Of a DNA stretch of 64,000 nt, positions 54,180-61,844 are shown in pieces. The translations under genes were made by a program, and so were the position numbers. How positions within the stretch are numbered: the stretch's first letter is position 1; each line of letters opens with the position of its first letter. Origin of the DNA: Candidatus Poribacteria bacterium (GTDB taxonomy: Bacteria; Poribacteria; WGA-4E; WGA-3G); NCBI GenBank assembly GCA_012267415.1, contig JAAXGN010000036.1, forward strand, positions 124,001 to 188,000. Direction: 5' to 3'. The notes under the pieces were generated by a model. That model saw nothing but the letters and a program-made list of their open reading frames with translations. It had not been told where the DNA came from and ran no database searches.

Positions 54180-54876
54180 CTGCTTTGATAAATGCCTTAA
54201 AGAGTTTGCGTCTATGTTCAAGAAAACCGTCAGTTGCGGTCATCCTTTCTGGATGATATTGTACACCCAGTACAAACGGTTTAAATCGGTTTTCTATTGC
54301 TTCAATAACGTTATCAGATGAACGAGCAGTTACTACAAAATCTTTACCTACATCGTCAACTGCTTGGTGATGTGCTGAATTCACTTCGTCTACACTTTTC
54401 CCAACAATTTCATATAACTTACTATCAGGTTGGATCTTGATTTCATGCCGAGCATCCTCTCCATTCAACTTTGGGTGTCTGAGTACGGGTTTCGGATGTT
54501 CATCGTCTATATCTTGATATAGGTTTCCCCACATGGCGACACTCATTACTTGGATTCCGCGGCATATACCAAAAACCGGGATGTCCGTTTCCAGAGCTTT
54601 TTGACACAAACGTATCTCTAAAGCATCGCGTGACCTACTCACATGAGTTGCAGAACGTCTCTCTTCAAAATAGTGAGTTGGATCAATATCGCCACCCCCA
54701 GTTAACAGAATACCGTCATAATCATCCAAGAATTCAGGAATTACTGAATTGTGTTGGTGGGTTGAAATTTGTAGAGATACAAGCAGAATTGGTTCTCCGC
54801 CATATTCTTCAACAGTTCTTATGTAGTTTTCCACATCGCTGCTTCTCTTACATGTAATTGCGATCTTTGGTTTCAT
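54145..54876 (-). CDS. Class-I glutamine-amidotransferase-like hydrolase (peptidase C26)
   Basis: This 243-residue protein matches gamma-glutamyl-gamma-aminobutyrate hydrolase-type enzymes. LLTGGGDIDP is the usual signature, the nucleophile Cys lies in FGICRGIQ (C105) and His/Glu in QYHPE (H208, E210). It would cleave gamma-glutamyl compounds such as gamma-glutamyl-GABA. GGAG lies 9 bases before the ATG. Convergent overlap of 35 bases with the PorV gene. Confidence 0.92.
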   Translation of the reverse strand: MKPKIAITCKRSSDVENYIRTVEEYGGEPILLVSLQISTHQHNSVIPEFLDDYDGILLTGGGDIDPTHYFEERRSATHVSRSRDALEIRLCQKALETDIPVFGICRGIQVMSVAMWGNLYQDIDDEHPKPVLRHPKLNGEDARHEIKIQPDSKLYEIVGKSVDEVNSAHHQAVDDVGKDFVVTARSSDNVIEAIENRFKPFVLGVQYHPERMTATDGFLEHRRKLFKAFIKAAKNWQSKKNGS

Positions 54877-54951
54877 AGTGTTTCACTCCTATTGTGTTAT
54901 TTGTACGAACAATTATAACATTTTTGGGTATGAAACAACAATAGGATTACA

Positions 54952-55110
54952 TTACTGCGTTAAGAAATAAATCGCCATCATAATCATGTCAAGTTCATCT
55001 GCTGAATCTGCTTTTTTATATTTGTACTCTTTCTTTTTCAAACGGCAGAAAAACTGAATCAGACGGAGGGAAAAATAAGAAGCACAAACAAAAGAAAGAA
55101 TAATATTCAT
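54952..55110 (-). CDS. Small membrane protein (52 aa)
   Basis: A 52-residue frame begins MNIILSFVCASYFSLRLIQF with a hydrophobic helix (about 2-22), then a Lys-rich stretch (RLKKKEYKYKKAD) and an acidic to hydrophobic end (DELDMIMMAIYFLTQ). AAGGA lies 7 bases before the ATG, as expected for a real gene. It lies in the 290-base gap between the C26 and DUF2283 genes, on the same strand. No family recognised. Confidence 0.55.
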   Translation of the reverse strand: MNIILSFVCASYFSLRLIQFFCRLKKKEYKYKKADSADELDMIMMAIYFLTQ

Positions 55111-55166
55111 GGATTAATCCTTCCATTTTATACAATATGAATTTATCGACATTAAGTATCAATCAA

Positions 55167-55511
55167 TTAGGATTCGGCAAGTGTTAACTCTTCTGCTAAT
55201 TTACCTTCTAATATAACATCCTTAATAAAACTACTTGCATTAAGTATTTCAATACCTATGAGATTGCCGTTTTCATTCAATTCAGCAGTGATATCAGGTG
55301 TTAATTCCAAGCTACCACTTTGAGGACCTTCAGAAAAAAGAAGATATAAAACATCTTCTTTATCAAAATATGTCATCTTTAGTTTATTCATGAGTATACC
55401 TACCTGTTCTAATTCTGTCGCGAATTTGCTGACGTGTAGATGACTTTCAAGTTCGAGGTTAGTTTCCTGTGCTATGAAGAGTGTATCATCTTCTAATCTG
55501 AATATTGGCAT
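55167..55511 (-). CDS. DUF2283-domain protein
   Basis: The protein has 114 residues. The C-terminal half (MTYFDKEDVLYLLFSEG, then LNENGNLIGIEILNAS) is a DUF2283 domain, common in small stand-alone proteins of cyanobacteria, Chloroflexi and uncultured phyla. The first 40 residues (MPIFRLEDDTLFIAQET) are not part of DUF2283 and resemble the N-terminal start of some restriction-type nucleases; that link is weak. The ribosome site is poor. It ends at a small-gene region and starts 10 bases from a family A repeat array. Confidence 0.7.
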   Translation of the reverse strand: MPIFRLEDDTLFIAQETNLELESHLHVSKFATELEQVGILMNKLKMTYFDKEDVLYLLFSEGPQSGSLELTPDITAELNENGNLIGIEILNASSFIKDVILEGKLAEELTLAES

Positions 55512-55520
55512 TTATTTCTA

Positions 55521-55647
55521 TATTTCTATAAACATATCGTCCCTACGGGACTAAAAGGGTGTATATGATCTCTTTCTATAAACATATCGTCCCTACGGGA
55601 CTAAAGAGCGTTCGTAAAGCCATTATCTATAAACATATCGTCCCTAA
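55521..55647. repeat. Family A hairpin array (locus 3)
   Basis: Two full units TTCTATAAACATATCGTCCCTACGGGACTAAA and one truncated unit follow one another with periods of 50 and 51-52 bases, all in one direction. It immediately precedes the composite module. Confidence 0.88.
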
Positions 55648-55711
55648 TGAAGATTAAGATTTTACTTGGGTAATACGCGGGCGGGGAAACCCCGCCCCTA
55701 CGAAACCTTAT
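55626..55711. repeat. Composite module, second copy
   Basis: A truncated family A arm, TAATGAAGATTAAGATTTTACTTGGGTAATACG, then the GGGCGGGG hairpin and TACGAAACCTT. Same structure as 2893-2979. Confidence 0.8.
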
Positions 55712-55802
55712 CCCTACGATGAGTCATATCAGTAGAATTACCTGATCATGTGAGAAATTGTTGAATAGTATGTTCTTTAACATAGATCGTAATGTTAGGT
55801 GT

Positions 55803-56666
55803 TTAACGCACAAAACAGGACAGGAATTCATGAGACCGTAAGAGTCCTTCAGATTCTGATTCCCAGGTTCTCCAATAACGGTAATCCTCAAGCTCAACGC
55901 TTACAATGCCATCAAATCCTACATCTTCTAATATCTGGACGACCTTCAACCAGTCGACTACGCCATCTCCAGGGATTGTGTATCGCCACCAATCTTCACC
56001 GAAACCACGTGGACTCGTAAAACTTGGTCCTAAATTGCCGTGCAAATACATCGCCTCTTCATCAAATGCTGTATCCTTGCCGTGGACATGCTTCACATTA
56101 GAGGCAAATTCATACAACGCCCGGATATGATCAATCCCTATTCTGACAAGATGTGAGGGGTCATAGTTGAGTCCTAATCCTTCTGATGGACATTCTGCAA
56201 ACATGGCACGCCACAATTCAGGTGTACAGCCAAGTGCGGGATACGCGGGGGCACCACCGGGCCAACCTTCAACTGCTATCGCAACTCCCTTCGATGCAGC
56301 AAATTCTGCTATGGGTGGAACAGTGTCCTTCCATATATCAAAGTTCTTACCGCGCCCAAGACTGGCATCTTCAGGCACAAAAACACAAAACATGATATGA
56401 ACACCGTTCTCTGCTGCGGTTTCGATGGCGTGCTTTGCCTTCTCTGCACCCGATTTCTGCGTAGACTTTTTCGCACTGAGTAATTCACGAGTGCCGGGTA
56501 AATCAGCAGAACCAATTTCTAATCCTGCATCACGCGCTGTTTTCACGATCTCAGGGGTAACTTCTCCGATGTCAATCGCTTCAAATCCGTTATCCGCACA
56601 CCACTTACAAAACTCAGGAAATGGCATCTGACGCGCAGTGCCAGGAATGCGTAAACCTATTTTCAT
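55803..56666 (-). CDS. Sugar phosphate isomerase/epimerase (xylose-isomerase-like TIM barrel)
   Basis: This 287-residue TIM barrel starts MKIGLRIPGTARQMPF, with candidate metal ligands in VAVEGWPG, NYDPSHLVR, HVHGKDTA and SVELEDYRY. It is the fourth such gene in the window and belongs to the AP-endonuclease-2-like superfamily. It stands alone on the minus strand between repeats. Substrate unknown. Confidence 0.9.
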   Translation of the reverse strand: MKIGLRIPGTARQMPFPEFCKWCADNGFEAIDIGEVTPEIVKTARDAGLEIGSADLPGTRELLSAKKSTQKSGAEKAKHAIETAAENGVHIMFCVFVPEDASLGRGKNFDIWKDTVPPIAEFAASKGVAIAVEGWPGGAPAYPALGCTPELWRAMFAECPSEGLGLNYDPSHLVRIGIDHIRALYEFASNVKHVHGKDTAFDEEAMYLHGNLGPSFTSPRGFGEDWWRYTIPGDGVVDWLKVVQILEDVGFDGIVSVELEDYRYWRTWESESEGLLRSHEFLSCFVR

Positions 56667-56682
56667 GTAATTTCCTTATCCT

Positions 56683-56824
56683 TTTATAGTAAAACGTAAA
56701 ATATCATGGTAGCTTTTTGCACGACGGGCAATGAATTGCCCTACTACGAACAATTTATAGTAAAACGTAAAATATCATGGTAGCTTTTTGCACGACGGGC
56801 AATGAATTGCCCTACTACGAACAA
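56683..56824. repeat. Tandem duplication of a 71-bp unit with GTAG hairpin
   Basis: TTTATAGTAAAACGTAAAAT...ACGGGCAATGAATTGCCCTACTACGAACAA is repeated twice, exactly or nearly so, 71 bases apart. Each unit starts with a TATAGT end like the MITEs and holds the GGGCAAT hairpin (GTAG on the minus strand). Confidence 0.9.
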
Positions 56825-56838
56825 TTAATCGACTGTTA

Positions 56839-58059
56839 TTAGAATCCCATCAATCCACAACAACGACGACATACTGGCATTGGACCATCTGTGCTAATTG
56901 ACTGTCGAAATTTCATGGCTTTGTGGTTGTTCCACATGTCAACTACTTTGTCCTCTTTGATATTACCGATGATATAGTCGTGGTAATCTCGACATAAACT
57001 CACATCGCCATTGCTGTCAACCTCTAATGTCATATAGATACTGACACATTGGTTGTATCCAAAGGTCTCCTGATGGTCCGTATAGTATCGCTGGATTTCA
57101 CCCTTTGAATCCAATCTTGGCATCATCACAGGTGGACATCGTTTCTGCTCATCAGACAACTGTTCCATCTCCTCAAACCGGTCTAAAATCACACCGTGAT
57201 CAAAGTCTTTCCAAGTACCAATCCACCCAAAATGTGTTTGCGGTTTGAAGCCGAAACGACTCTCAAAGTCTTCTGAATGTTGCTGTGCTGATTCAGCATC
57301 TATCCACCATGTGAGATAGAATATCTGTGCGTCTGCAAATTGACTGGTGAACTTGTATAGGTCAACCACAACGTCAATGTTATACATTGTGACACAACTG
57401 AGTGGAATAATGTATGGGAATGAGACGTTACGACGTTCCTTTTCAGCACTTAACGTTTCCAATGCTGCTTTGACATCCTTGAAGTTGTCGTAGTTTTTTG
57501 ACACGCCGGGACGTTGCGTGTTGTGAATCTCCTCATTCGGACCATCTACACTGAGGTATATTATTTGGCAGGTTTCAAGTATATCCTCTGCTCTTCTTGC
57601 TATGTTTGTAGCGTTACTCACAAGAGAGATTGGCATCCCTTTCTCCTTGATGTAATGCATCAATTCTATGAGTCCAGGATATAACATAGGTTCACCACCC
57701 CAAATATACCATACAGGGGACCAACCCGCATCAACTACTTGATCAACAAGGTCTTTATAGATTTCTACTGGAACTTCGCGTTGTTTCAATTCCTTGAGAG
57801 ATTTACCAAGCAGATACCCGTTATCACCCCATTGTCCACAGGAATGACAACAGAGATTACACATATCTGTTATGCGAAGACTCACTAACTGTATAGCGTC
57901 CCCTTTGCCGTGTTTTGCACCGAATGGGTGTCGCATGTTGAAAGTCTCTTTTGCCAGTTGGTATCGCATGAATTTACGCGATGTGCTCCAGTCTTCTTTT
58001 ACAGCGGTTGCCAGTTGATTTACAAGAAACCGCGATGATACTCTGCTCCTTAGTGCCAT
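56839..58059 (-). CDS. Radical SAM / SPASM-domain protein
   Basis: This 406-residue protein has the radical SAM cluster motif CNLCCHSC, Cys-x3-Cys-x2-Cys (C67, C71, C74), then WGGEPML and LSVDGPNEEIHN, typical of the radical SAM barrel. A C-terminal SPASM-like region (CVSIYMTLEVDSNG, SLCRDYHD, VCRRCC) carries further Cys for auxiliary iron-sulfur clusters. Such enzymes mature peptides or modify small molecules. No precursor-peptide or other maturation gene is evident beside it. The ATG follows the family-like start; no ribosome motif was assessed as strong. Confidence 0.9.
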   Translation of the reverse strand: MALRSRVSSRFLVNQLATAVKEDWSTSRKFMRYQLAKETFNMRHPFGAKHGKGDAIQLVSLRITDMCNLCCHSCGQWGDNGYLLGKSLKELKQREVPVEIYKDLVDQVVDAGWSPVWYIWGGEPMLYPGLIELMHYIKEKGMPISLVSNATNIARRAEDILETCQIIYLSVDGPNEEIHNTQRPGVSKNYDNFKDVKAALETLSAEKERRNVSFPYIIPLSCVTMYNIDVVVDLYKFTSQFADAQIFYLTWWIDAESAQQHSEDFESRFGFKPQTHFGWIGTWKDFDHGVILDRFEEMEQLSDEQKRCPPVMMPRLDSKGEIQRYYTDHQETFGYNQCVSIYMTLEVDSNGDVSLCRDYHDYIIGNIKEDKVVDMWNNHKAMKFRQSISTDGPMPVCRRCCGLMGF

Positions 58060-58084
58060 TTATACTCCTTTGATCTTAGTGGTC

Positions 58085-58189
58085 TTCAGAATTAATAATA
58101 CATTCCACATCGGACGAGGAGACCTCGCCCCTACGCTGGGTGGTCATCGAAAACGTTGAAATATCTTTAATTTTTAACTTTACTCTATA
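58085..58189. mobile_element. TATAG-ended hairpin MITE (copy 4)
   Basis: Core CGGACGAGGAGACCTCGCCCCTACG and right end TAACTTTACTCTATA; the right end overlaps the stop codon of the MsrB gene (58185-58187). Confidence 0.75.
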
Positions 58190-58604
58190 CATCGGTTTCT
58201 TCACCGGATTTAATAAGTGTAAGTGCTGCGGAATTGAGACAATACCTTTTTCCTGTTGGATCGGGACCGTCATTAAACACATGTCCCAGATGTGCATCAC
58301 AACGACTACATACAATTTCTGTGCGAGGCATGAAAAAGATACTGAAATCTGCTTTCGTTTCAACACTATCAGATGAAACTGGGTCCCAAAAACTGGGCCA
58401 TCCAGTGCCAGAATCGTATTTTGTCTGTGATGCAAAAAGCGGACTACCACAACAGATGCAATGGTATGTGCCTTCCTCTTTACAATCGTGATATTTACCG
58501 GAAAAAGCAGGTTCAGTTCCCTTCTTTCGTGTAACCTTATACTCTTCAGGTGAAAGTTGAGCTTTCCATTCTTTCTCAGATTTGGTTATTTTCTCTGTAT
58601 CCAT
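58185..58604 (-). CDS. msrB: Peptide methionine-R-sulfoxide reductase MsrB
   Basis: The protein has 139 residues. The zinc site has Cys-x2-Cys pairs in HCICCGS (C49, C52) and CSRCD (C99, C102), and the catalytic Cys is in KRYCLNSAAL (C122). GTGWPSF and AHLGHVFNDGP are the other family blocks. AGGAG precedes the ATG by 6 bases. No signal peptide; cytosolic repair of methionine-R-sulfoxide, complementing the MsrA at 33713, though the genes are far apart. Confidence 0.95.
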   Translation of the reverse strand: MDTEKITKSEKEWKAQLSPEEYKVTRKKGTEPAFSGKYHDCKEEGTYHCICCGSPLFASQTKYDSGTGWPSFWDPVSSDSVETKADFSIFFMPRTEIVCSRCDAHLGHVFNDGPDPTGKRYCLNSAALTLIKSGEETDV

Positions 58605-58660
58605 CTTTCTCTCCTAACACCATTTCTATCATTTCCACTTGTTAGAAATCAAGCGGAGAA

Positions 58661-58687
58661 CGGCACAATCTGGCAGATTGTGCTACA
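58661..58687 (-). repeat. GTAG hairpin, CACAATCT family
   Basis: CGGCACAATCTGGCAGATTGTGCTAC; on the minus strand GTAG precedes the stem. Relative of 45601-45630. Confidence 0.75.
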
Positions 58688-58789
58688 TTCATATATTCTC
58701 AGTTAGAATTGGTATAATTGTATTGTATACTATTCCATATTTTCCAAAAAAATGCAAGATAGTTTTGATATGTCTGATAATCTGAAGTC

Positions 58790-60001
58790 CTATTCTTTGT
58801 CTTTCATTGGTGCTAATACTCTGCAGGTAGTAGCAGAGAGTATCTCGTATTTCACGCCACCCCATACGATTTTTCGTTGAAATATTGCATAGAACGCGTT
58901 GATACCCGCAAGGAAAATGCAAAATGGTGCAGCGTATTTACTGATGCGAAGTGTGTCCCGAACTTTCGGCATGTCACGAAGCCACTTAGGTAGGTTTCGG
59001 CTACAAAGACGGAAACTCATCGCTTCAAGAAAGGGGATGAAAACAACAGGTAGGAGCCCCGGTTGCATACCGATAAATGGAATTGAACCAAAAACCAGAA
59101 CTGCCTTTGGCAAGAAGATAGACAGGCTGCCGAACCATTGTGCCCATAACCCCATGTGTTTCGTCATTATCATTTGCCTATTTGTAAATTCAAATATCTG
59201 TCTCCATGTGCGATTAGCAGTTCTGGTGACTGCCACGCAATCGGGTACGAAGTGAATCTTAAGTTTAACATCTCGCACCGCGCGGGTTGTGTTTAAATCT
59301 TCAATTGCTGCTTGTTCCCATCGTTCCAATATTTGTCCCTTTTCAAGTAACTCACGCCGAAAAGCATTAGAACCACCCCATACCATCGTGAGCCAATGGT
59401 CGCCCTGTAATGACATCTGAAAATTGACCCATGTGGCTTCAACGAGCGATGCGAAATTCCATGTTTGTGGAAAGTAGAATCTGCCGCCAACGGTCGCACC
59501 TATTGTGTTGTCTTGGAGCGGCGTCACAAGAAGACGTAGCCAGTCTCTCTGAATTGCTACATCAGCATCCACAAATGCAATTACTTCTACATCCTCAGTT
59601 AAACTCTCTATCACTGTGATAAGGTTCTGAACTTTCTGTGAACGTGGTAGGTTGTTATCAACGATATTTGGTGCTAAACGGACATCCGCGTGGGGGACAT
59701 CTTTTGCAATTTCTTGTAAATGTGGATATGACACATCGTAACCTGGACCGACTTTATCGTGTGTAACGAAGTGTATTGTAAAGTCTCCTTCGTAATCCTG
59801 ATCAAGTAGTGTCTTTGCATGTTCAGCAGTTTCGTCATCCCAACCGTAGTGCGGTGCAATGATCGCTACTTTTGGTGTATATGTGGGTCTATCGGTTCTC
59901 CGTTCACGTCGTGTATAGAAAAAAGATTGGCTAATCAACAACATTTCAAGGATAAAAAGAATATAAGCAATGGCAATAATATAAGTCGTCATGGTATTCA
60001 T
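58790..60001 (-). CDS. Family-2 glycosyltransferase, membrane-bound (ceramide-glucosyltransferase-like)
   Basis: This protein of about 403 residues has an N-terminal membrane helix (YIIAIAYILFILEMLLI), then a GT-A domain with VAIIAPHYG, FVDADVA (DxD-type metal site), WGGSNAFRREL and AIEDLNTTRAV. Three more helices near the C-terminus follow (FGSLSIFLPKAVLVFGSI, LLPVVFIPFLEA, APFCIFLAGINA). The pattern fits the GT2/GT21 group that glycosylates lipids. The start is uncertain between ATG 60001 and ATG 59992; a TTGGA lies upstream of both. It begins 10 bases after the stop of the DUF4340 gene. Substrate unknown. Confidence 0.85.
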   Translation of the reverse strand: MNTMTTYIIAIAYILFILEMLLISQSFFYTRRERRTDRPTYTPKVAIIAPHYGWDDETAEHAKTLLDQDYEGDFTIHFVTHDKVGPGYDVSYPHLQEIAKDVPHADVRLAPNIVDNNLPRSQKVQNLITVIESLTEDVEVIAFVDADVAIQRDWLRLLVTPLQDNTIGATVGGRFYFPQTWNFASLVEATWVNFQMSLQGDHWLTMVWGGSNAFRRELLEKGQILERWEQAAIEDLNTTRAVRDVKLKIHFVPDCVAVTRTANRTWRQIFEFTNRQMIMTKHMGLWAQWFGSLSIFLPKAVLVFGSIPFIGMQPGLLPVVFIPFLEAMSFRLCSRNLPKWLRDMPKVRDTLRISKYAAPFCIFLAGINAFYAIFQRKIVWGGVKYEILSATTCRVLAPMKDKE

Positions 60002-60011
60002 TTCCAAGTAT

Positions 60012-61844
60012 TTAATTCTCTGTCGTGCGCAGCCAATCAAGTTGTGTCTTTATCCTCGGAATTACTTCTGGGTTAATCATGAAAATCTGATTCGGTTCAT
60101 TGCTTAAACGTGCATGATAACGTCCCAATGAATCAACTTTTCCTATCTGGACCGAATGTAACTTCTTTGAGTTCAATTCCACTGTAATTTGTAAGATGGG
60201 TGAATTCAGACCTGTATTATCATCTGTAAGTCTGTTTTTGTTATCCATCCATGTTCCAGAAATAAACTCATCCGCATTTAAGTCAATCAGTTCGTATAGA
60301 ATCTCATTGACTGCTGCATTATCCGCATCCTCTTTAACGGGAGCGGTTAATCTCCAATCACTACCAAGACGTTGACATGTGAAAGTGAGACTTTTATCCG
60401 AGTCCTGTGCGTCATTATATTTTACTGTTAAACGGGTTGGATCTTCAATCCTAAAATCGAATATCCGCTTATCTCTTAACCATGCAACACCCTTTAAGAT
60501 TTTATCTATTAGGTCGCGTTTAACAATAGCTACCTGCTGGTTATTTGCTGCTTTCACGTATACTGTGTTATTCTTTGCATCTTTACCAATGAGAAGCACA
60601 GCGGGATCAATTTCACCTTGGACCGTGAATGAGACTTGCATTCTTGGAGGTTCCAAACCAAAACCCTTCAGGTTATCTGTTCCGTCTGATACAAACGCTA
60701 CAACTTGTAGCGAGTCAACACCGAAGAGTAGATCACTAACTGCCACTGGATCAGCCTTGAGTTTGTTCGGGGTATTGAGCTGCCATCTATCCTGACCCAG
60801 TTTGACACCCTCTATCTTTTGTGTCCCATATTGTATTTCAAACTTCGTTGTATCTGTTCTCTGAAAATCCAGTATACGTTTATCACGTAAATCAAAAACT
60901 GACCTATTTAGAATCTGAACGATTCTGTCTGATACTGTAAATATACTACCTTGATGTATTGACTGTGCATAGACTTTTTTATGTGATCCCACATAATTTT
61001 GAGCAGACTGGTCATCCGACCCTATTTTGAGTCCGTAAGTAGATTTCTCATCACTCAGTGAAAATACTATGCGTGGATTCTTTAGTCCGTATTTTTCTAA
61101 CAAGGGTGCTACATCTTCACCATCCGCTTCAAAAGAGAGGACGTGTGATTGATTTAACTCACTGAGTATGTATTGAATTCTCTGTGTATCAGCGTTCACA
61201 ACAAGTGGATGTGTCATGATCCATCTATCACCCTCTCTCTTACAGTGTATCTGTTCAGGTTTCTCAAACTTGATTTCTGTGATTGCATCCGGATTAAACG
61301 TAATGATTGCTTTATCACGCAAATCTGATGGAGATTTTGACAGGTCGTCAAGCGCACTGGATTCAATCAGAAATATATGTTGTTCTGACTTCTCTTTAAT
61401 ATAAACAGCAAAATTTACGCCTCTTTTTCCTATAAAGAAAGTCTTTGGTTCACTTGATAGGTCTTTCCATAGTTCAATAGTAATTGTCGGTTCATCCAAA
61501 CCGTATTGCACATAATCTGATACGTTTAGGGTCTTCCTGACACGTTTATTGAGAAAATCATCTAACAGTAACTTGACCTTTTCGTTATCTGCATGTGCAT
61601 TGATAGGTGCTGTGAACATATAGGAATTTATATCATCTTTTTCAACGGAGAAGTTTTGAAAAGATTCATCCGAGAAAGAGAGTTTGACTTTACTGATTTC
61701 TTCAACGGGTATATCGTATACTTGATAGATTCTCGGTTTCTCGCTTTTTGTGTTGTCATCATTAGGTTTATTAAAGAAAAGAAAATAACTTGCAGCAACA
61801 ACCGTAAGCGTGACAATTATCAGAAAGGTAGTACGGAAACTCAC
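60012..61844 (-). CDS. DUF4340-domain periplasmic protein, membrane-anchored
   Basis: The protein has about 610 residues. One N-terminal helix (FRTTFLIIVTLTVVAASYFLFF) anchors it. Repeated DUF4340-type beta modules follow, each with IGKRGVNFAVYIK / IGSDDQSAQNYVG / IGKDAKNNTVYVKA and DLRDKAI / DLRDKRI-like ends, at least three copies. GTG 61844 is the start, with AGGAGG 6 bases upstream, giving a 4-base overlap with the GldG stop (GTGA). DUF4340 genes regularly accompany GldF/GldG-like ABC components, and that is the case here. Confidence 0.88.
   Translation of the reverse strand: MSFRTTFLIIVTLTVVAASYFLFFNKPNDDNTKSEKPRIYQVYDIPVEEISKVKLSFSDESFQNFSVEKDDINSYMFTAPINAHADNEKVKLLLDDFLNKRVRKTLNVSDYVQYGLDEPTITIELWKDLSSEPKTFFIGKRGVNFAVYIKEKSEQHIFLIESSALDDLSKSPSDLRDKAIITFNPDAITEIKFEKPEQIHCKREGDRWIMTHPLVVNADTQRIQYILSELNQSHVLSFEADGEDVAPLLEKYGLKNPRIVFSLSDEKSTYGLKIGSDDQSAQNYVGSHKKVYAQSIHQGSIFTVSDRIVQILNRSVFDLRDKRILDFQRTDTTKFEIQYGTQKIEGVKLGQDRWQLNTPNKLKADPVAVSDLLFGVDSLQVVAFVSDGTDNLKGFGLEPPRMQVSFTVQGEIDPAVLLIGKDAKNNTVYVKAANNQQVAIVKRDLIDKILKGVAWLRDKRIFDFRIEDPTRLTVKYNDAQDSDKSLTFTCQRLGSDWRLTAPVKEDADNAAVNEILYELIDLNADEFISGTWMDNKNRLTDDNTGLNSPILQITVELNSKKLHSVQIGKVDSLGRYHARLSNEPNQIFMINPEVIPRIKTQLDWLRTTEN

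Noticed and set aside
55521..55647. Possible CRISPR array
   Set aside because: Repeats about 33 bases with a 50-base period looked suggestive, but units at other loci are inverted within one array, spacers are short, arrays have only three or four units, and no cas gene is present.
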